Assembly (NCBI RefSeq): GCF_018687715.1
Contig: NC_056762.1
Span: 19,151,364 to 19,215,363 of the forward strand
Length of the DNA stretch: 64,000 nucleotides
Direction: 5' to 3'
Source: Carya illinoinensis
Lineage: Eukaryota; Streptophyta; Magnoliopsida; Fagales; Juglandaceae
Below the pieces are notes generated by a model. The model was not told the DNA's origin. It did no database searches and saw only the letters and a program-made list of their open reading frames with translations. Numbering within the stretch: the first letter of the stretch is position 1; every line of letters starts with the position of its first letter. Position numbers and translations under genes: made by a program. Below, in pieces: positions 31,385 through 42,952 of the stretch.

Positions 31385-31503
31385 GGGTGCGATCATACCA
31401 ACACTAATGCACCGGATCCCATTAGAACTCCGCAGTTAAGCGTGCTTGGGCGAGAGTAGTACTAGGATGGGTGACCTCCTGGGAAGTCCTCGTGTTGCAC
31501 CCC
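31385..31503 (+). rRNA. 5S rRNA, unit 104 (E)
   Basis: Slot 4. G17A, C39T. Confidence 0.97.
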
Positions 31504-31692
31504 CCCTTTTTATTTTTACCGTATCTCCGGTCGGATGGACCGGAACGAGAACCGGGCAATGGATTCTTAGGAAAATCGCACCGACCCCATCGCGTAGCAA
31601 TGGGTATCGATCTGATCGCCGGTTGGCATGGGATAGGCAGGGTGCGGCTAGGTCGTAATAGGATTATATTAGTTTTTCGCTGGTAGCATGAT

Positions 31693-31811
31693 GGGTGCGA
31701 TCATACCAGCACTAATGCACCGGATCCCATCAGAACTCCGCAGTTAAGCGTGCTTGGGCGAGAGTAGTACTAGGATGGGTGACCTCCTGGGAAGTCCTCG
31801 TGTTGCACCCC
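31693..31811 (+). rRNA. 5S rRNA, unit 105 (F)
   Basis: Slot 5. Gene as unit 2. Confidence 0.97.
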
Positions 31812-32000
31812 CCTTTTTTATTTTTACCGCATCTCCGGTCGGATGGACCGGAACGAGAACCGGGCAATGGATTCTTAGGAAAATCGCACCGACCCCATCG
31901 CGTAGCAATGGGTATCGATCAGATCGCCGGTTGGCATGGGATAGGCAGGGTGCGGCTAGGTCGTAATAGGATTATATTAGTTTTTCGCTGGTAGCATGAT

Positions 32001-32119
32001 GGGTGCGATCATACCAGCACTAATGCACCGGATCCCATCAGAACTCCGCAGTTAAGCGTGCTTGGGCGAGAGTAGTACTAGGATGGGTGACCTCGTGGGA
32101 AGTCCTCGTGTTGCACCCC
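32001..32119 (+). rRNA. 5S rRNA, unit 106 (G1)
   Basis: Slot 6. C95G. Confidence 0.97.
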
Positions 32120-32308
32120 CCCTTTTTATTTTTACCGCATCTCCGGTCGGATGGACCGGAACGACAACCGGGCAATGGATTCTTAGGAAAATCGCACCGA
32201 CCCCATCGCGTAGCAATGGGTATCGATCAGATCGCCGGTTGGCATGGGATAGGCATGGTGCGGCTAGGTCGTAATAGGATTATATTAGTTTTTCGCTGGT
32301 AGCATGAT

Positions 32309-32427
32309 GGGTGCGATCATACCAGCACTAATGCACCGGATCCCATCAGAACTCCGCAGTTAAGCGTGCTTGGGCGAGAGTAGTACTAGGATGGGTGACC
32401 TCCTGGGAAGTCCTCGTGTTGCCCCCC
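32309..32427 (+). rRNA. 5S rRNA, unit 107 (B3, 9 C)
   Basis: Slot 7. A115C. Confidence 0.95.
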
Positions 32428-32605
32428 CCCTTTTTATTTTTACCGCATCTCCGGTCGGATGGACCGGAACGACAACCGGGCAATGGATTCTTAGGAAAAT
32501 CGCACCGACCCCATCGCTATCAATCAGATCGCCAGTTGGCATGGGATAGGCAGGGTGCGGCTAGGTCGTAATAGGATTATATTAGTTTTTCGCTGGTAGC
32601 ATGAT

Positions 32606-32724
32606 GGGTGCGATCATACCAGCACTAATGCACCGGATCCCATCAGAACTCCGCAGTTAAGCGTGCTTGGGCGAGAGTAGTACTAGGATGGGTGACCTCC
32701 TGGGAAGTCCTCGTGTTGCACCCC
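32606..32724 (+). rRNA. 5S rRNA, unit 108 (A2)
   Basis: Slot 8. Gene as unit 2. Confidence 0.97.
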
Positions 32725-32913
32725 CCCTTTTAATTTTTACCGCATCTCTGGTCGGATGGACCGGAACGAGAACCAGGGAATGGATTTTTAGGAAAATCGC
32801 ACCGACCCCATCGCGTAGCAATGGGTATCGGTCAGATCGCCGGTTGGCATGAGATAGGCAGGGTGCGGCTAGGTCGTAATAGGATTATATTAGTTTTTCG
32901 CTGGTAGCATGAT

Positions 32914-33032
32914 GGGTGCGATCATACCAGCACTAATGCACCGGATCCCATCAGAACTCCGCAGTTAAGCGTGCTTGGGCGAGAGTAGTACTAGGATGGG
33001 TGACCTCCTGGGAAGTCCTCGTGTTGCACCCC
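32914..33032 (+). rRNA. 5S rRNA, unit 109 (H)
   Basis: Slot 9. A at nt 120. Confidence 0.97.
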
Positions 33033-33221
33033 ACCTTTTTATTTTTACCGCATCTCCGGTCGGATGAACCGGAACGACAACCGGGCAATGGATTCTTAGG
33101 AAAATCGCACCGACCCCATCGCGTAGCAATGGGTATCGATCAGATCGCCGGTTGGCATGGGATAGGCATGGTGCGGCTAGGTCGTAATAGGATTATATTA
33201 GTTTTTCGCTGGTAGCATGAT

Positions 33222-33340
33222 GGGTGCGATCATACCAGCACTAATGCACCGGATCCCATCAGAACTCCGCAGTTAAGCGTGCTTGGGCGAGAGTAGTACT
33301 AGGATGGGTGACCTCCTGGGAAGTCCTCGTGTTGCACCCC
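33222..33340 (+). rRNA. 5S rRNA, unit 110 (B1)
   Basis: Slot 10. Gene as unit 2. Confidence 0.97.
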
Positions 33341-33518
33341 CCCTTTTTATTTTTACCGCATCTCCGGTCGGATGGACCGGAACGACAACCGGGCAATGGA
33401 TTCTTAGGAAAATCGCACCGACCCCATCGCTATCAATCAGATCGCCAGTTGGCATGGGATAGGCAGGGTGCGGCTAGGTCGTAATAGGATTATATTAGTT
33501 TTTCGCTGGTAGCATGAT

Positions 33519-33637
33519 GGGTGCGATCATACCAGCACTAATGCACCGGATCCCATCAGAACTCCGCAGTTAAGCGTGCTTGGGCGAGAGTAGTACTAGG
33601 ATGGGTGACCTCCTGGGAAGTCCTCGTGTTGCACCTC
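33519..33637 (+). rRNA. 5S rRNA, unit 111 (A3)
   Basis: Slot 11. C118T. Confidence 0.96.
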
Positions 33638-33825
33638 CCTTTTAATTTTTACCGCATCTCTGGTCGGATGGACCGGAACGAGAACCAGGGAATGGATTTT
33701 TAGGAAAATCGCACCGACCCCATCGCGTAGCAATGGGTATCGGTCAGATCGCCGGTTGGCATGAGATAGGCAGGGTGCGGCTAGGTCGTAATAGGATTAT
33801 ATTAGTTTTTCGCTGGTAGCATGAT

Positions 33826-33944
33826 GGGTGCGATCATACCAGCACTAATGCACCGGATCCCATCAGAACTCCGCAGTTAAGCGCGCATGGGCGAGAGTAG
33901 TACTAGGATGGGTGACCTCCTGGGAAGTCCTCGTGTTGCACCCC
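33826..33944 (+). rRNA. 5S rRNA, unit 112 (G2)
   Basis: Slot 12. T59C, T62A. Confidence 0.97.
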
Positions 33945-34133
33945 CCCTTTTTATTTTTACCGCATCTCCGGTCGGATGGACCGGAACGACAACCGGGCAA
34001 TGGATTCTTAGGAAAATCGCACCGACCCCATCGCGTAGCAATGGGTATCGATCAGATCGCCGGTTGGCATGGGATAGGCATGGTGCGGCTAGGTCGTAAT
34101 AGGATTATATTAGTTTTTCGCTGGTAGCATGAT

Positions 34134-34252
34134 GGGTGCGATCATAGCAGCACTAATGCACCGGATCCCATCAGAACTCCGCAGTTAAGCGTGCTTGGGC
34201 GAGAGTAGTACTAGGATGGGTGACCTCCTGGGAAGTCCTCGTGTTGCACCCC
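34134..34252 (+). rRNA. 5S rRNA, unit 113 (B2, C14G)
   Basis: Slot 13. C14G. Confidence 0.97.
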
Positions 34253-34430
34253 CCCTTTTTATTTTTACCGCATCTCCGGTCGGATGGACCGGAACGACAA
34301 CCGGGCAATGGATTCTTAGGAAAATCGCACCGACCCCATCGCTATCAATCAGATCGCCGGTTGGCATGGGATAGGCAGGGTGCGGCTAGGTCGTAATAGG
34401 ATTATATTAGTTTTTCGCTGGTAGCATGAT

Positions 34431-34549
34431 GGGTGCGATCATACCAGCACTAATGCACCGGATCCCATCAGAACTCCGCAGTTAAGCGTGCTTGGGCGAG
34501 AGTAGTACTAGGATGGGTGACCTCCTGGGAAGTCCTCGTGTTGCACCCC
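34431..34549 (+). rRNA. 5S rRNA, unit 114 (G3)
   Basis: Slot 14. Gene as unit 2, G30 kept. Confidence 0.97.
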
Positions 34550-34738
34550 CCCTTTTTATTTTTACCGCATCTCCGGTCGGATGGACCGGAACGACAACCG
34601 GGCAATGGATTCTTAGGAAAATCGCACCGACCCCATCGCATAGCGATGGGTATCGATCAGATCGCCGGTTGGCATGGGATAGGCATGGTGCGGCTAGGTC
34701 GTAATAGGATTATATTAGTTTTTCGCTGGTAGCATGAT

Positions 34739-34857
34739 GGGTGCGATCATACCAGCACTAATGCACCGGATCCCATCAGAACTCCGCAGTTAAGCGTGCT
34801 TGGGCGAGAGTAGTACTAGGATGGGTGACCTCCTGGGAAGTCCTCGTGTTGCACCCC
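34739..34857 (+). rRNA. 5S rRNA, unit 115 (B2)
   Basis: Slot 15. Gene as unit 2. Confidence 0.97.
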
Positions 34858-35035
34858 CCCTTTTTATTTTTACCGCATCTCCGGTCGGATGGACCGGAAC
34901 GACAACCGGGCAATGGATTCTTAGGAAAATCGCACCGACCCCATCGCTATCAATCAGATCGCCGGTTGGCATGGGATAGGCAGGGTGCGGCTAGGTCGTA
35001 ATAGGATTATATTAGTTTTTCGCTGGTAGCATGAT

Positions 35036-35154
35036 GGGTGCGATCATACCAGCACTAATGCACCGGATCCCATCAGAACTCCGCAGTTAAGCGTGCTTGG
35101 GCGAGAGTAGTACTAGGATGGGTGACCTCCTGGGAAGTCCTCGTGTTGCACCCC
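35036..35154 (+). rRNA. 5S rRNA, unit 116 (A4)
   Basis: Slot 16. Gene as unit 2. Confidence 0.97.
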
Positions 35155-35342
35155 CCTTTTAATTTTTACCGCATCTCTGGTCGGATGGACCGGAACGAGA
35201 ACCAGGGAATGGATTTTTAGGAAAATCGCACCGACCCCATCGCGTAGCAATGGGTATCGGTCAGATCGCCGGTTGGCATGAGATAGGCAGGGTGCGGCTA
35301 GGTCGTAATAGGATTATATTAGTTTTTCGCTGGTAGCATGAT

Positions 35343-35461
35343 GGGTGCGATCATACCAGCACTAATGCACCGGATCCCATCAGAACTCCGCAGTTAAGCG
35401 TGCTTGGGCGAGAGTAGTACTAGGATGGGTGACCTCCTGGGAAGTCCTCGTGTTGCACCCC
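35343..35461 (+). rRNA. 5S rRNA, unit 117 (G4)
   Basis: Slot 17. Gene as unit 2. Confidence 0.97.
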
Positions 35462-35650
35462 CCCTTTTTATTTTTACCGCATCTCCGGTCGGATGGACCG
35501 GAACGACAACCGGGCAATGGATTCTTAGGAAAATCGCACCGACCCCATCGCGTAGCGATGGGTATCGATCAGATCGCCGGTTGGCATGGGATAGGCATGG
35601 TGCGGCTAGGTCGTAATAGGATTATATTAGTTTTTCGCTGGTAGCATGAT

Positions 35651-35769
35651 GGGTGCGATCATACCAGCACTAATGCACCGGATCCCATCAGAACTCCGCA
35701 GTTAAGCGTGCTTGGGCGAGAGTAGTACTAGGATGGGTGACCTCCTGGGAAGTCCTCGTGTTGCACCCC
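35651..35769 (+). rRNA. 5S rRNA, unit 118 (A1)
   Basis: Slot 1. Gene as unit 2. Confidence 0.97.
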
Positions 35770-35958
35770 CCCTTTTAATTTTTACCGCATCTCTGGTCGG
35801 ATGGACCGGAACGAGAACCAGGGAATGGATTTTTAGGAAAATCGCACAGACCCCATCGCGTAGCAATGGGTATCGGTCAGATCGCCGGTTGGCATGAGAT
35901 AGGCAGGGTGCGGCTAGGTCGTAATAGGATTATATTAGTTTTTCGCTGGTAGCATGAT

Positions 35959-36077
35959 GGGTGCGATCATACCAGCACTAATGCACCGGATCCCATCAGA
36001 ACTCCGCAGTTAAGCGTGCTTGGGCGAGAGTAGTACTAGGATGGGTGACCTCCTGGGAAGTCCTCGTGTTGCACCCC
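35959..36077 (+). rRNA. 5S rRNA, unit 119 (B1)
   Basis: Slot 2. Gene as unit 2. Confidence 0.97.
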
Positions 36078-36255
36078 CCCTTTTTATTTTTACCGCATCT
36101 CCGGTCGGATGGACCGGAACGACAACCGGGCAATGGATTCTTAGGAAAATCGCACCGACCCCATCGCTATCAATCAGATCGCCAGTTGGCATGGGATAGG
36201 CAGGGTGCGGCTAGGTCGTAATAGGATTATATTAGTTTTTCGCTGGTAGCATGAT

Positions 36256-36374
36256 GGGTGCGATCATACCAGCACTAATGCACCGGATCCCATCAGAACT
36301 CCGCAGTTCAGCGTGCTTGGGCGAGAGTAGTACTAGGATGGGTGACCTCCTGGGAAGTCCTCGTGTTGCACCCC
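36256..36374 (+). rRNA. 5S rRNA, unit 120 (D)
   Basis: Slot 3. A54C. Confidence 0.97.
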
Positions 36375-36563
36375 CCCTTTTTATTTTTACCGCATCTCCG
36401 GTCGGAAGGACCGGAACGAGAACCGGGCAATGGATTCTTAGGAAAATCGCACCGACCCCATCGCGTAGCGATGGGTATCGATCAGATCGCCGGTTGGCAT
36501 GGGATAGGCAGGGTGCGGCTAGGTCGTAATAGGATTATATTAGTTTTTCGCTGGTAGCATGAT

Positions 36564-36682
36564 GGGTGCGATCATACCAACACTAATGCACCGGATCCCA
36601 TTAGAACTCCGCAGTTAAGCGTGCTTGGGCGAGAGTAGTACTAGGATGGGTGACCTCCTGGGAAGTCCTCGTGTTGCACCCC
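36564..36682 (+). rRNA. 5S rRNA, unit 121 (E)
   Basis: Slot 4. G17A, C39T. Confidence 0.97.
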
Positions 36683-36871
36683 CCCTTTTTATTTTTACCG
36701 TATCTCCGGTCGGATGGACCGGAACGAGAACCGGGCAATGGATTCTTAGGAAAATCGCACCGACCCCATCGCGTAGCAATGGGTATCGATCTGATCGCCG
36801 GTTGGCATGGGATAGGCAGGGTGCGGCTAGGTCGTAATAGGATTATATTAGTTTTTCGCTGGTAGCATGAT

Positions 36872-36990
36872 GGGTGCGATCATACCAGCACTAATGCACC
36901 GGATCCCATCAGAACTCCGCAGTTAAGCGTGCTTGGGCGAGAGTAGTACTAGGATGGGTGACCTCCTGGGAAGTCCTCGTGTTGCACCCC
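36872..36990 (+). rRNA. 5S rRNA, unit 122 (F)
   Basis: Slot 5. Gene as unit 2. Confidence 0.97.
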
Positions 36991-37179
36991 CCTTTTTTAT
37001 TTTTACCGCATCTCCGGTCGGATGGACCGGAACGAGAACCGGGCAATGGATTCTTAGGAAAATCGCACCGACCCCATCGCGTAGCAATGGGTATCGATCA
37101 GATCGCCGGTTGGCATGGGATAGGCAGGGTGCGGCTAGGTCGTAATAGGATTATATTAGTTTTTCGCTGGTAGCATGAT

Positions 37180-37298
37180 GGGTGCGATCATACCAGCACT
37201 AATGCACCGGATCCCATCAGAACTCCGCAGTTAAGCGTGCTTGGGCGAGAGTAGTACTAGGATGGGTGACCTCGTGGGAAGTCCTCGTGTTGCACCCC
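37180..37298 (+). rRNA. 5S rRNA, unit 123 (G1)
   Basis: Slot 6. C95G. Confidence 0.97.
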
Positions 37299-37487
37299 CC
37301 CTTTTTATTTTTACCGCATCTCCGGTCGGATGGACCGGAACGACAACCGGGCAATGGATTCTTAGGAAAATCGCACCGACCCCATCGCGTAGCAATGGGT
37401 ATCGATCAGATCGCCGGTTGGCATGGGATAGGCATGGTGCGGCTAGGTCGTAATAGGATTATATTAGTTTTTCGCTGGTAGCATGAT

Positions 37488-37606
37488 GGGTGCGATCATA
37501 CCAGCACTAATGCACCGGATCCCATCAGAACTCCGCAGTTAAGCGTGCTTGGGCGAGAGTAGTACTAGGATGGGTGACCTCCTGGGAAGTCCTCGTGTTG
37601 CCCCCC
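37488..37606 (+). rRNA. 5S rRNA, unit 124 (B3, 9 C)
   Basis: Slot 7. A115C. Confidence 0.95.
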
Positions 37607-37784
37607 CCCTTTTTATTTTTACCGCATCTCCGGTCGGATGGACCGGAACGACAACCGGGCAATGGATTCTTAGGAAAATCGCACCGACCCCATCGCTATC
37701 AATCAGATCGCCAGTTGGCATGGGATAGGCAGGGTGCGGCTAGGTCGTAATAGGATTATATTAGTTTTTCGCTGGTAGCATGAT

Positions 37785-37903
37785 GGGTGCGATCATACCA
37801 GCACTAATGCACCGGATCCCATCAGAACTCCGCAGTTAAGCGTGCTTGGGCGAGAGTAGTACTAGGATGGGTGACCTCCTGGGAAGTCCTCGTGTTGCAC
37901 CCC
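37785..37903 (+). rRNA. 5S rRNA, unit 125 (A2)
   Basis: Slot 8. Gene as unit 2. Confidence 0.97.
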
Positions 37904-38092
37904 CCCTTTTAATTTTTACCGCATCTCTGGTCGGATGGACCGGAACGAGAACCAGGGAATGGATTTTTAGGAAAATCGCACCGACCCCATCGCGTAGCAA
38001 TGGGTATCGGTCAGATCGCCGGTTGGCATGAGATAGGCAGGGTGCGGCTAGGTCGTAATAGGATTATATTAGTTTTTCGCTGGTAGCATGAT

Positions 38093-38211
38093 GGGTGCGA
38101 TCATACCAGCACTAATGCACCGGATCCCATCAGAACTCCGCAGTTAAGCGTGCTTGGGCGAGAGTAGTACTAGGATGGGTGACCTCCTGGGAAGTCCTCG
38201 TGTTGCACCCC
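38093..38211 (+). rRNA. 5S rRNA, unit 126 (H)
   Basis: Slot 9. A at nt 120. Confidence 0.97.
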
Positions 38212-38400
38212 ACCTTTTTATTTTTACCGCATCTCCGGTCGGATGAACCGGAACGACAACCGGGCAATGGATTCTTAGGAAAATCGCACCGACCCCATCG
38301 CGTAGCAATGGGTATCGATCAGATCGCCGGTTGGCATGGGATAGGCATGGTGCGGCTAGGTCGTAATAGGATTATATTAGTTTTTCGCTGGTAGCATGAT

Positions 38401-38519
38401 GGGTGCGATCATACCAGCACTAATGCACCGGATCCCATCAGAACTCCGCAGTTAAGCGTGCTTGGGCGAGAGTAGTACTAGGATGGGTGACCTCCTGGGA
38501 AGTCCTCGTGTTGCACCCC
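38401..38519 (+). rRNA. 5S rRNA, unit 127 (B1)
   Basis: Slot 10. Gene as unit 2. Confidence 0.97.
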
Positions 38520-38697
38520 CCCTTTTTATTTTTACCGCATCTCCGGTCGGATGGACCGGAACGACAACCGGGCAATGGATTCTTAGGAAAATCGCACCGA
38601 CCCCATCGCTATCAATCAGATCGCCAGTTGGCATGGGATAGGCAGGGTGCGGCTAGGTCGTAATAGGATTATATTAGTTTTTCGCTGGTAGCATGAT

Positions 38698-38816
38698 GGG
38701 TGCGATCATACCAGCACTAATGCACCGGATCCCATCAGAACTCCGCAGTTAAGCGTGCTTGGGCGAGAGTAGTACTAGGATGGGTGACCTCCTGGGAAGT
38801 CCTCGTGTTGCACCTC
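38698..38816 (+). rRNA. 5S rRNA, unit 128 (A5 hybrid)
   Basis: C118T and short C run of A3 (slot 11), then CACAGACC of A1 (slot 1). The exchange removed slots 12-17. Confidence 0.95.
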
Positions 38817-39004
38817 CCTTTTAATTTTTACCGCATCTCTGGTCGGATGGACCGGAACGAGAACCAGGGAATGGATTTTTAGGAAAATCGCACAGACCCC
38901 ATCGCGTAGCAATGGGTATCGGTCAGATCGCCGGTTGGCATGAGATAGGCAGGGTGCGGCTAGGTCGTAATAGGATTATATTAGTTTTTCGCTGGTAGCA
39001 TGAT

Positions 39005-39123
39005 GGGTGCGATCATACCAGCACTAATGCACCGGATCCCATCAGAACTCCGCAGTTAAGCGTGCTTGGGCGAGAGTAGTACTAGGATGGGTGACCTCCT
39101 GGGAAGTCCTCGTGTTGCACCCC
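39005..39123 (+). rRNA. 5S rRNA, unit 129 (B1)
   Basis: Slot 2. Gene as unit 2. Confidence 0.97.
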
Positions 39124-39301
39124 CCCTTTTTATTTTTACCGCATCTCCGGTCGGATGGACCGGAACGACAACCGGGCAATGGATTCTTAGGAAAATCGCA
39201 CCGACCCCATCGCTATCAATCAGATCGCCAGTTGGCATGGGATAGGCAGGGTGCGGCTAGGTCGTAATAGGATTATATTAGTTTTTCGCTGGTAGCATGA
39301 T

Positions 39302-39420
39302 GGGTGCGATCATACCAGCACTAATGCACCGGATCCCATCAGAACTCCGCAGTTCAGCGTGCTTGGGCGAGAGTAGTACTAGGATGGGTGACCTCCTGGG
39401 AAGTCCTCGTGTTGCACCCC
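39302..39420 (+). rRNA. 5S rRNA, unit 130 (D)
   Basis: Slot 3. A54C. Confidence 0.97.
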
Positions 39421-39609
39421 CCCTTTTTATTTTTACCGCATCTCCGGTCGGAAGGACCGGAACGAGAACCGGGCAATGGATTCTTAGGAAAATCGCACCG
39501 ACCCCATCGCGTAGCGATGGGTATCGATCAGATCGCCGGTTGGCATGGGATAGGCAGGGTGCGGCTAGGTCGTAATAGGATTATATTAGTTTTTCGCTGG
39601 TAGCATGAT

Positions 39610-39728
39610 GGGTGCGATCATACCAACACTAATGCACCGGATCCCATTAGAACTCCGCAGTTAAGCGTGCTTGGGCGAGAGTAGTACTAGGATGGGTGAC
39701 CTCCTGGGAAGTCCTCGTGTTGCACCCC
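39610..39728 (+). rRNA. 5S rRNA, unit 131 (E)
   Basis: Slot 4. G17A, C39T. Confidence 0.97.
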
Positions 39729-39917
39729 CCCTTTTTATTTTTACCGTATCTCCGGTCGGATGGACCGGAACGAGAACCGGGCAATGGATTCTTAGGAAAA
39801 TCGCACCGACCCCATCGCGTAGCAATGGGTATCGATCTGATCGCCGGTTGGCATGGGATAGGCAGGGTGCGGCTAGGTCGTAATAGGATTATATTAGTTT
39901 TTCGCTGGTAGCATGAT

Positions 39918-40036
39918 GGGTGCGATCATACCAGCACTAATGCACCGGATCCCATCAGAACTCCGCAGTTAAGCGTGCTTGGGCGAGAGTAGTACTAGGA
40001 TGGGTGACCTCCTGGGAAGTCCTCGTGTTGCACCCC
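39918..40036 (+). rRNA. 5S rRNA, unit 132 (F)
   Basis: Slot 5. Gene as unit 2. Confidence 0.97.
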
Positions 40037-40225
40037 CCTTTTTTATTTTTACCGCATCTCCGGTCGGATGGACCGGAACGAGAACCGGGCAATGGATTCT
40101 TAGGAAAATCGCACCGACCCCATCGCGTAGCAATGGGTATCGATCAGATCGCCGGTTGGCATGGGATAGGCAGGGTGCGGCTAGGTCGTAATAGGATTAT
40201 ATTAGTTTTTCGCTGGTAGCATGAT

Positions 40226-40344
40226 GGGTGCGATCATACCAGCACTAATGCACCGGATCCCATCAGAACTCCGCAGTTAAGCGTGCTTGGGCGAGAGTAG
40301 TACTAGGATGGGTGACCTCGTGGGAAGTCCTCGTGTTGCACCCC
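40226..40344 (+). rRNA. 5S rRNA, unit 133 (B4, B1 end)
   Basis: C95G of G1 with a B1 spacer end (GCCAGTTGG). Differs from units 36 and 53, which end as B2, so it is a separate hybrid. Confidence 0.96.
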
Positions 40345-40522
40345 CCCTTTTTATTTTTACCGCATCTCCGGTCGGATGGACCGGAACGACAACCGGGCAA
40401 TGGATTCTTAGGAAAATCGCACCGACCCCATCGCTATCAATCAGATCGCCAGTTGGCATGGGATAGGCAGGGTGCGGCTAGGTCGTAATAGGATTATATT
40501 AGTTTTTCGCTGGTAGCATGAT

Positions 40523-40641
40523 GGGTGCGATCATACCAGCACTAATGCACCGGATCCCATCAGAACTCCGCAGTTAAGCGTGCTTGGGCGAGAGTAGTAC
40601 TAGGATGGGTGACCTCCTGGGAAGTCCTCGTGTTGCACCCC
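40523..40641 (+). rRNA. 5S rRNA, unit 134 (F)
   Basis: Second F after hybrid unit 133. Gene as unit 2. Confidence 0.97.
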
Positions 40642-40830
40642 CCTTTTTTATTTTTACCGCATCTCCGGTCGGATGGACCGGAACGAGAACCGGGCAATGG
40701 ATTCTTAGGAAAATCGCACCGACCCCATCGCGTAGCAATGGGTATCGATCAGATCGCCGGTTGGCATGGGATAGGCAGGGTGCGGCTAGGTCGTAATAGG
40801 ATTATATTAGTTTTTCGCTGGTAGCATGAT

Positions 40831-40949
40831 GGGTGCGATCATACCAGCACTAATGCACCGGATCCCATCAGAACTCCGCAGTTAAGCGTGCTTGGGCGAG
40901 AGTAGTACTAGGATGGGTGACCTCGTGGGAAGTCCTCGTGTTGCACCCC
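40831..40949 (+). rRNA. 5S rRNA, unit 135 (G1)
   Basis: Slot 6. C95G. Confidence 0.97.
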
Positions 40950-41138
40950 CCCTTTTTATTTTTACCGCATCTCCGGTCGGATGGACCGGAACGACAACCG
41001 GGCAATGGATTCTTAGGAAAATCGCACCGACCCCATCGCGTAGCAATGGGTATCGATCAGATCGCCGGTTGGCATGGGATAGGCATGGTGCGGCTAGGTC
41101 GTAATAGGATTATATTAGTTTTTCGCTGGTAGCATGAT

Positions 41139-41257
41139 GGGTGCGATCATACCAGCACTAATGCACCGGATCCCATCAGAACTCCGCAGTTAAGCGTGCT
41201 TGGGCGAGAGTAGTACTAGGATGGGTGACCTCCTGGGAAGTCCTCGTGTTGCCCCCC
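41139..41257 (+). rRNA. 5S rRNA, unit 136 (B3, 9 C)
   Basis: Slot 7. A115C. Confidence 0.95.
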
Positions 41258-41435
41258 CCCTTTTTATTTTTACCGCATCTCCGGTCGGATGGACCGGAAC
41301 GACAACCGGGCAATGGATTCTTAGGAAAATCGCACCGACCCCATCGCTATCAATCAGATCGCCAGTTGGCATGGGATAGGCAGGGTGCGGCTAGGTCGTA
41401 ATAGGATTATATTAGTTTTTCGCTGGTAGCATGAT

Positions 41436-41554
41436 GGGTGCGATCATACCAGCACTAATGCACCGGATCCCATCAGAACTCCGCAGTTAAGCGTGCTTGG
41501 GCGAGAGTAGTACTAGGATGGGTGACCTCCTGGGAAGTCCTCGTGTTGCACCCC
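41436..41554 (+). rRNA. 5S rRNA, unit 137 (A2)
   Basis: Slot 8. Gene as unit 2. Confidence 0.97.
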
Positions 41555-41743
41555 CCCTTTTAATTTTTACCGCATCTCTGGTCGGATGGACCGGAACGAG
41601 AACCAGGGAATGGATTTTTAGGAAAATCGCACCGACCCCATCGCGTAGCAATGGGTATCGGTCAGATCGCCGGTTGGCATGAGATAGGCAGGGTGCGGCT
41701 AGGTCGTAATAGGATTATATTAGTTTTTCGCTGGTAGCATGAT

Positions 41744-41862
41744 GGGTGCGATCATACCAGCACTAATGCACCGGATCCCATCAGAACTCCGCAGTTAAGC
41801 GTGCTTGGGCGAGAGTAGTACTAGGATGGGTGACCTCCTGGGAAGTCCTCGTGTTGCACCCC
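41744..41862 (+). rRNA. 5S rRNA, unit 138 (H)
   Basis: Slot 9. A at nt 120. Confidence 0.97.
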
Positions 41863-42051
41863 ACCTTTTTATTTTTACCGCATCTCCGGTCGGATGAACC
41901 GGAACGACAACCGGGCAATGGATTCTTAGGAAAATCGCACCGACCCCATCGCGTAGCAATGGGTATCGATCAGATCGCCGGTTGGCATGGGATAGGCATG
42001 GTGCGGCTAGGTCGTAATAGGATTATATTAGTTTTTCGCTGGTAGCATGAT

Positions 42052-42170
42052 GGGTGCGATCATACCAGCACTAATGCACCGGATCCCATCAGAACTCCGC
42101 AGTTAAGCGTGCTTGGGCGAGAGTAGTACTAGGATGGGTGACCTCCTGGGAAGTCCTCGTGTTGCACCCC
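42052..42170 (+). rRNA. 5S rRNA, unit 139 (B1)
   Basis: Slot 10. Gene as unit 2. Confidence 0.97.
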
Positions 42171-42348
42171 CCCTTTTTATTTTTACCGCATCTCCGGTCG
42201 GATGGACCGGAACGACAACCGGGCAATGGATTCTTAGGAAAATCGCACCGACCCCATCGCTATCAATCAGATCGCCAGTTGGCATGGGATAGGCAGGGTG
42301 CGGCTAGGTCGTAATAGGATTATATTAGTTTTTCGCTGGTAGCATGAT

Positions 42349-42467
42349 GGGTGCGATCATACCAGCACTAATGCACCGGATCCCATCAGAACTCCGCAGT
42401 TAAGCGTGCTTGGGCGAGAGTAGTACTAGGATGGGTGACCTCCTGGGAAGTCCTCGTGTTGCACCTC
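42349..42467 (+). rRNA. 5S rRNA, unit 140 (A5 hybrid)
   Basis: Same A3/A1 hybrid as unit 128, 3,651 bp downstream of it. C118T. Confidence 0.95.
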
Positions 42468-42655
42468 CCTTTTAATTTTTACCGCATCTCTGGTCGGATG
42501 GACCGGAACGAGAACCAGGGAATGGATTTTTAGGAAAATCGCACAGACCCCATCGCGTAGCAATGGGTATCGGTCAGATCGCCGGTTGGCATGAGATAGG
42601 CAGGGTGCGGCTAGGTCGTAATAGGATTATATTAGTTTTTCGCTGGTAGCATGAT

Positions 42656-42774
42656 GGGTGCGATCATACCAGCACTAATGCACCGGATCCCATCAGAACT
42701 CCGCAGTTAAGCGTGCTTGGGCGAGAGTAGTACTAGGATGGGTGACCTCCTGGGAAGTCCTCGTGTTGCACCCC
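42656..42774 (+). rRNA. 5S rRNA, unit 141 (B1)
   Basis: Slot 2. Gene as unit 2. Confidence 0.97.
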
Positions 42775-42952
42775 CCCTTTTTATTTTTACCGCATCTCCG
42801 GTCGGATGGACCGGAACGACAACCGGGCAATGGATTCTTAGGAAAATCGCACCGACCCCATCGCTATCAATCAGATCGCCAGTTGGCATGGGATAGGCAG
42901 GGTGCGGCTAGGTCGTAATAGGATTATATTAGTTTTTCGCTGGTAGCATGAT

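Larger units (their letters stand above)
30472..35650 (+). repeat. HOR block 7: full 17-unit copy
   Basis: Units 101-117 follow slots 1-17 exactly, 5,179 bp. The one-base difference from block 1 is the 9-C rather than 10-C run in slot 7. Confidence 0.92.
35651..39004 (+). repeat. HOR block 8: 11-unit derivative
   Basis: Units 118-128 are slots 1-10 and then unit 128, an A3-start/A1-end hybrid (class A5) that leads straight into slot 2 of the next block. Confidence 0.9.
39005..42655 (+). repeat. HOR block 9: 12-unit derivative
   Basis: Units 129-140 are slots 2-5, an extra pair (B4 and F, units 133-134), slots 6-10, then A5 hybrid unit 140. Unit 140 lies 3,651 bp after unit 128 and has the same hybrid structure, so the block probably arose by tandem duplication. 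Confidence 0.88.
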
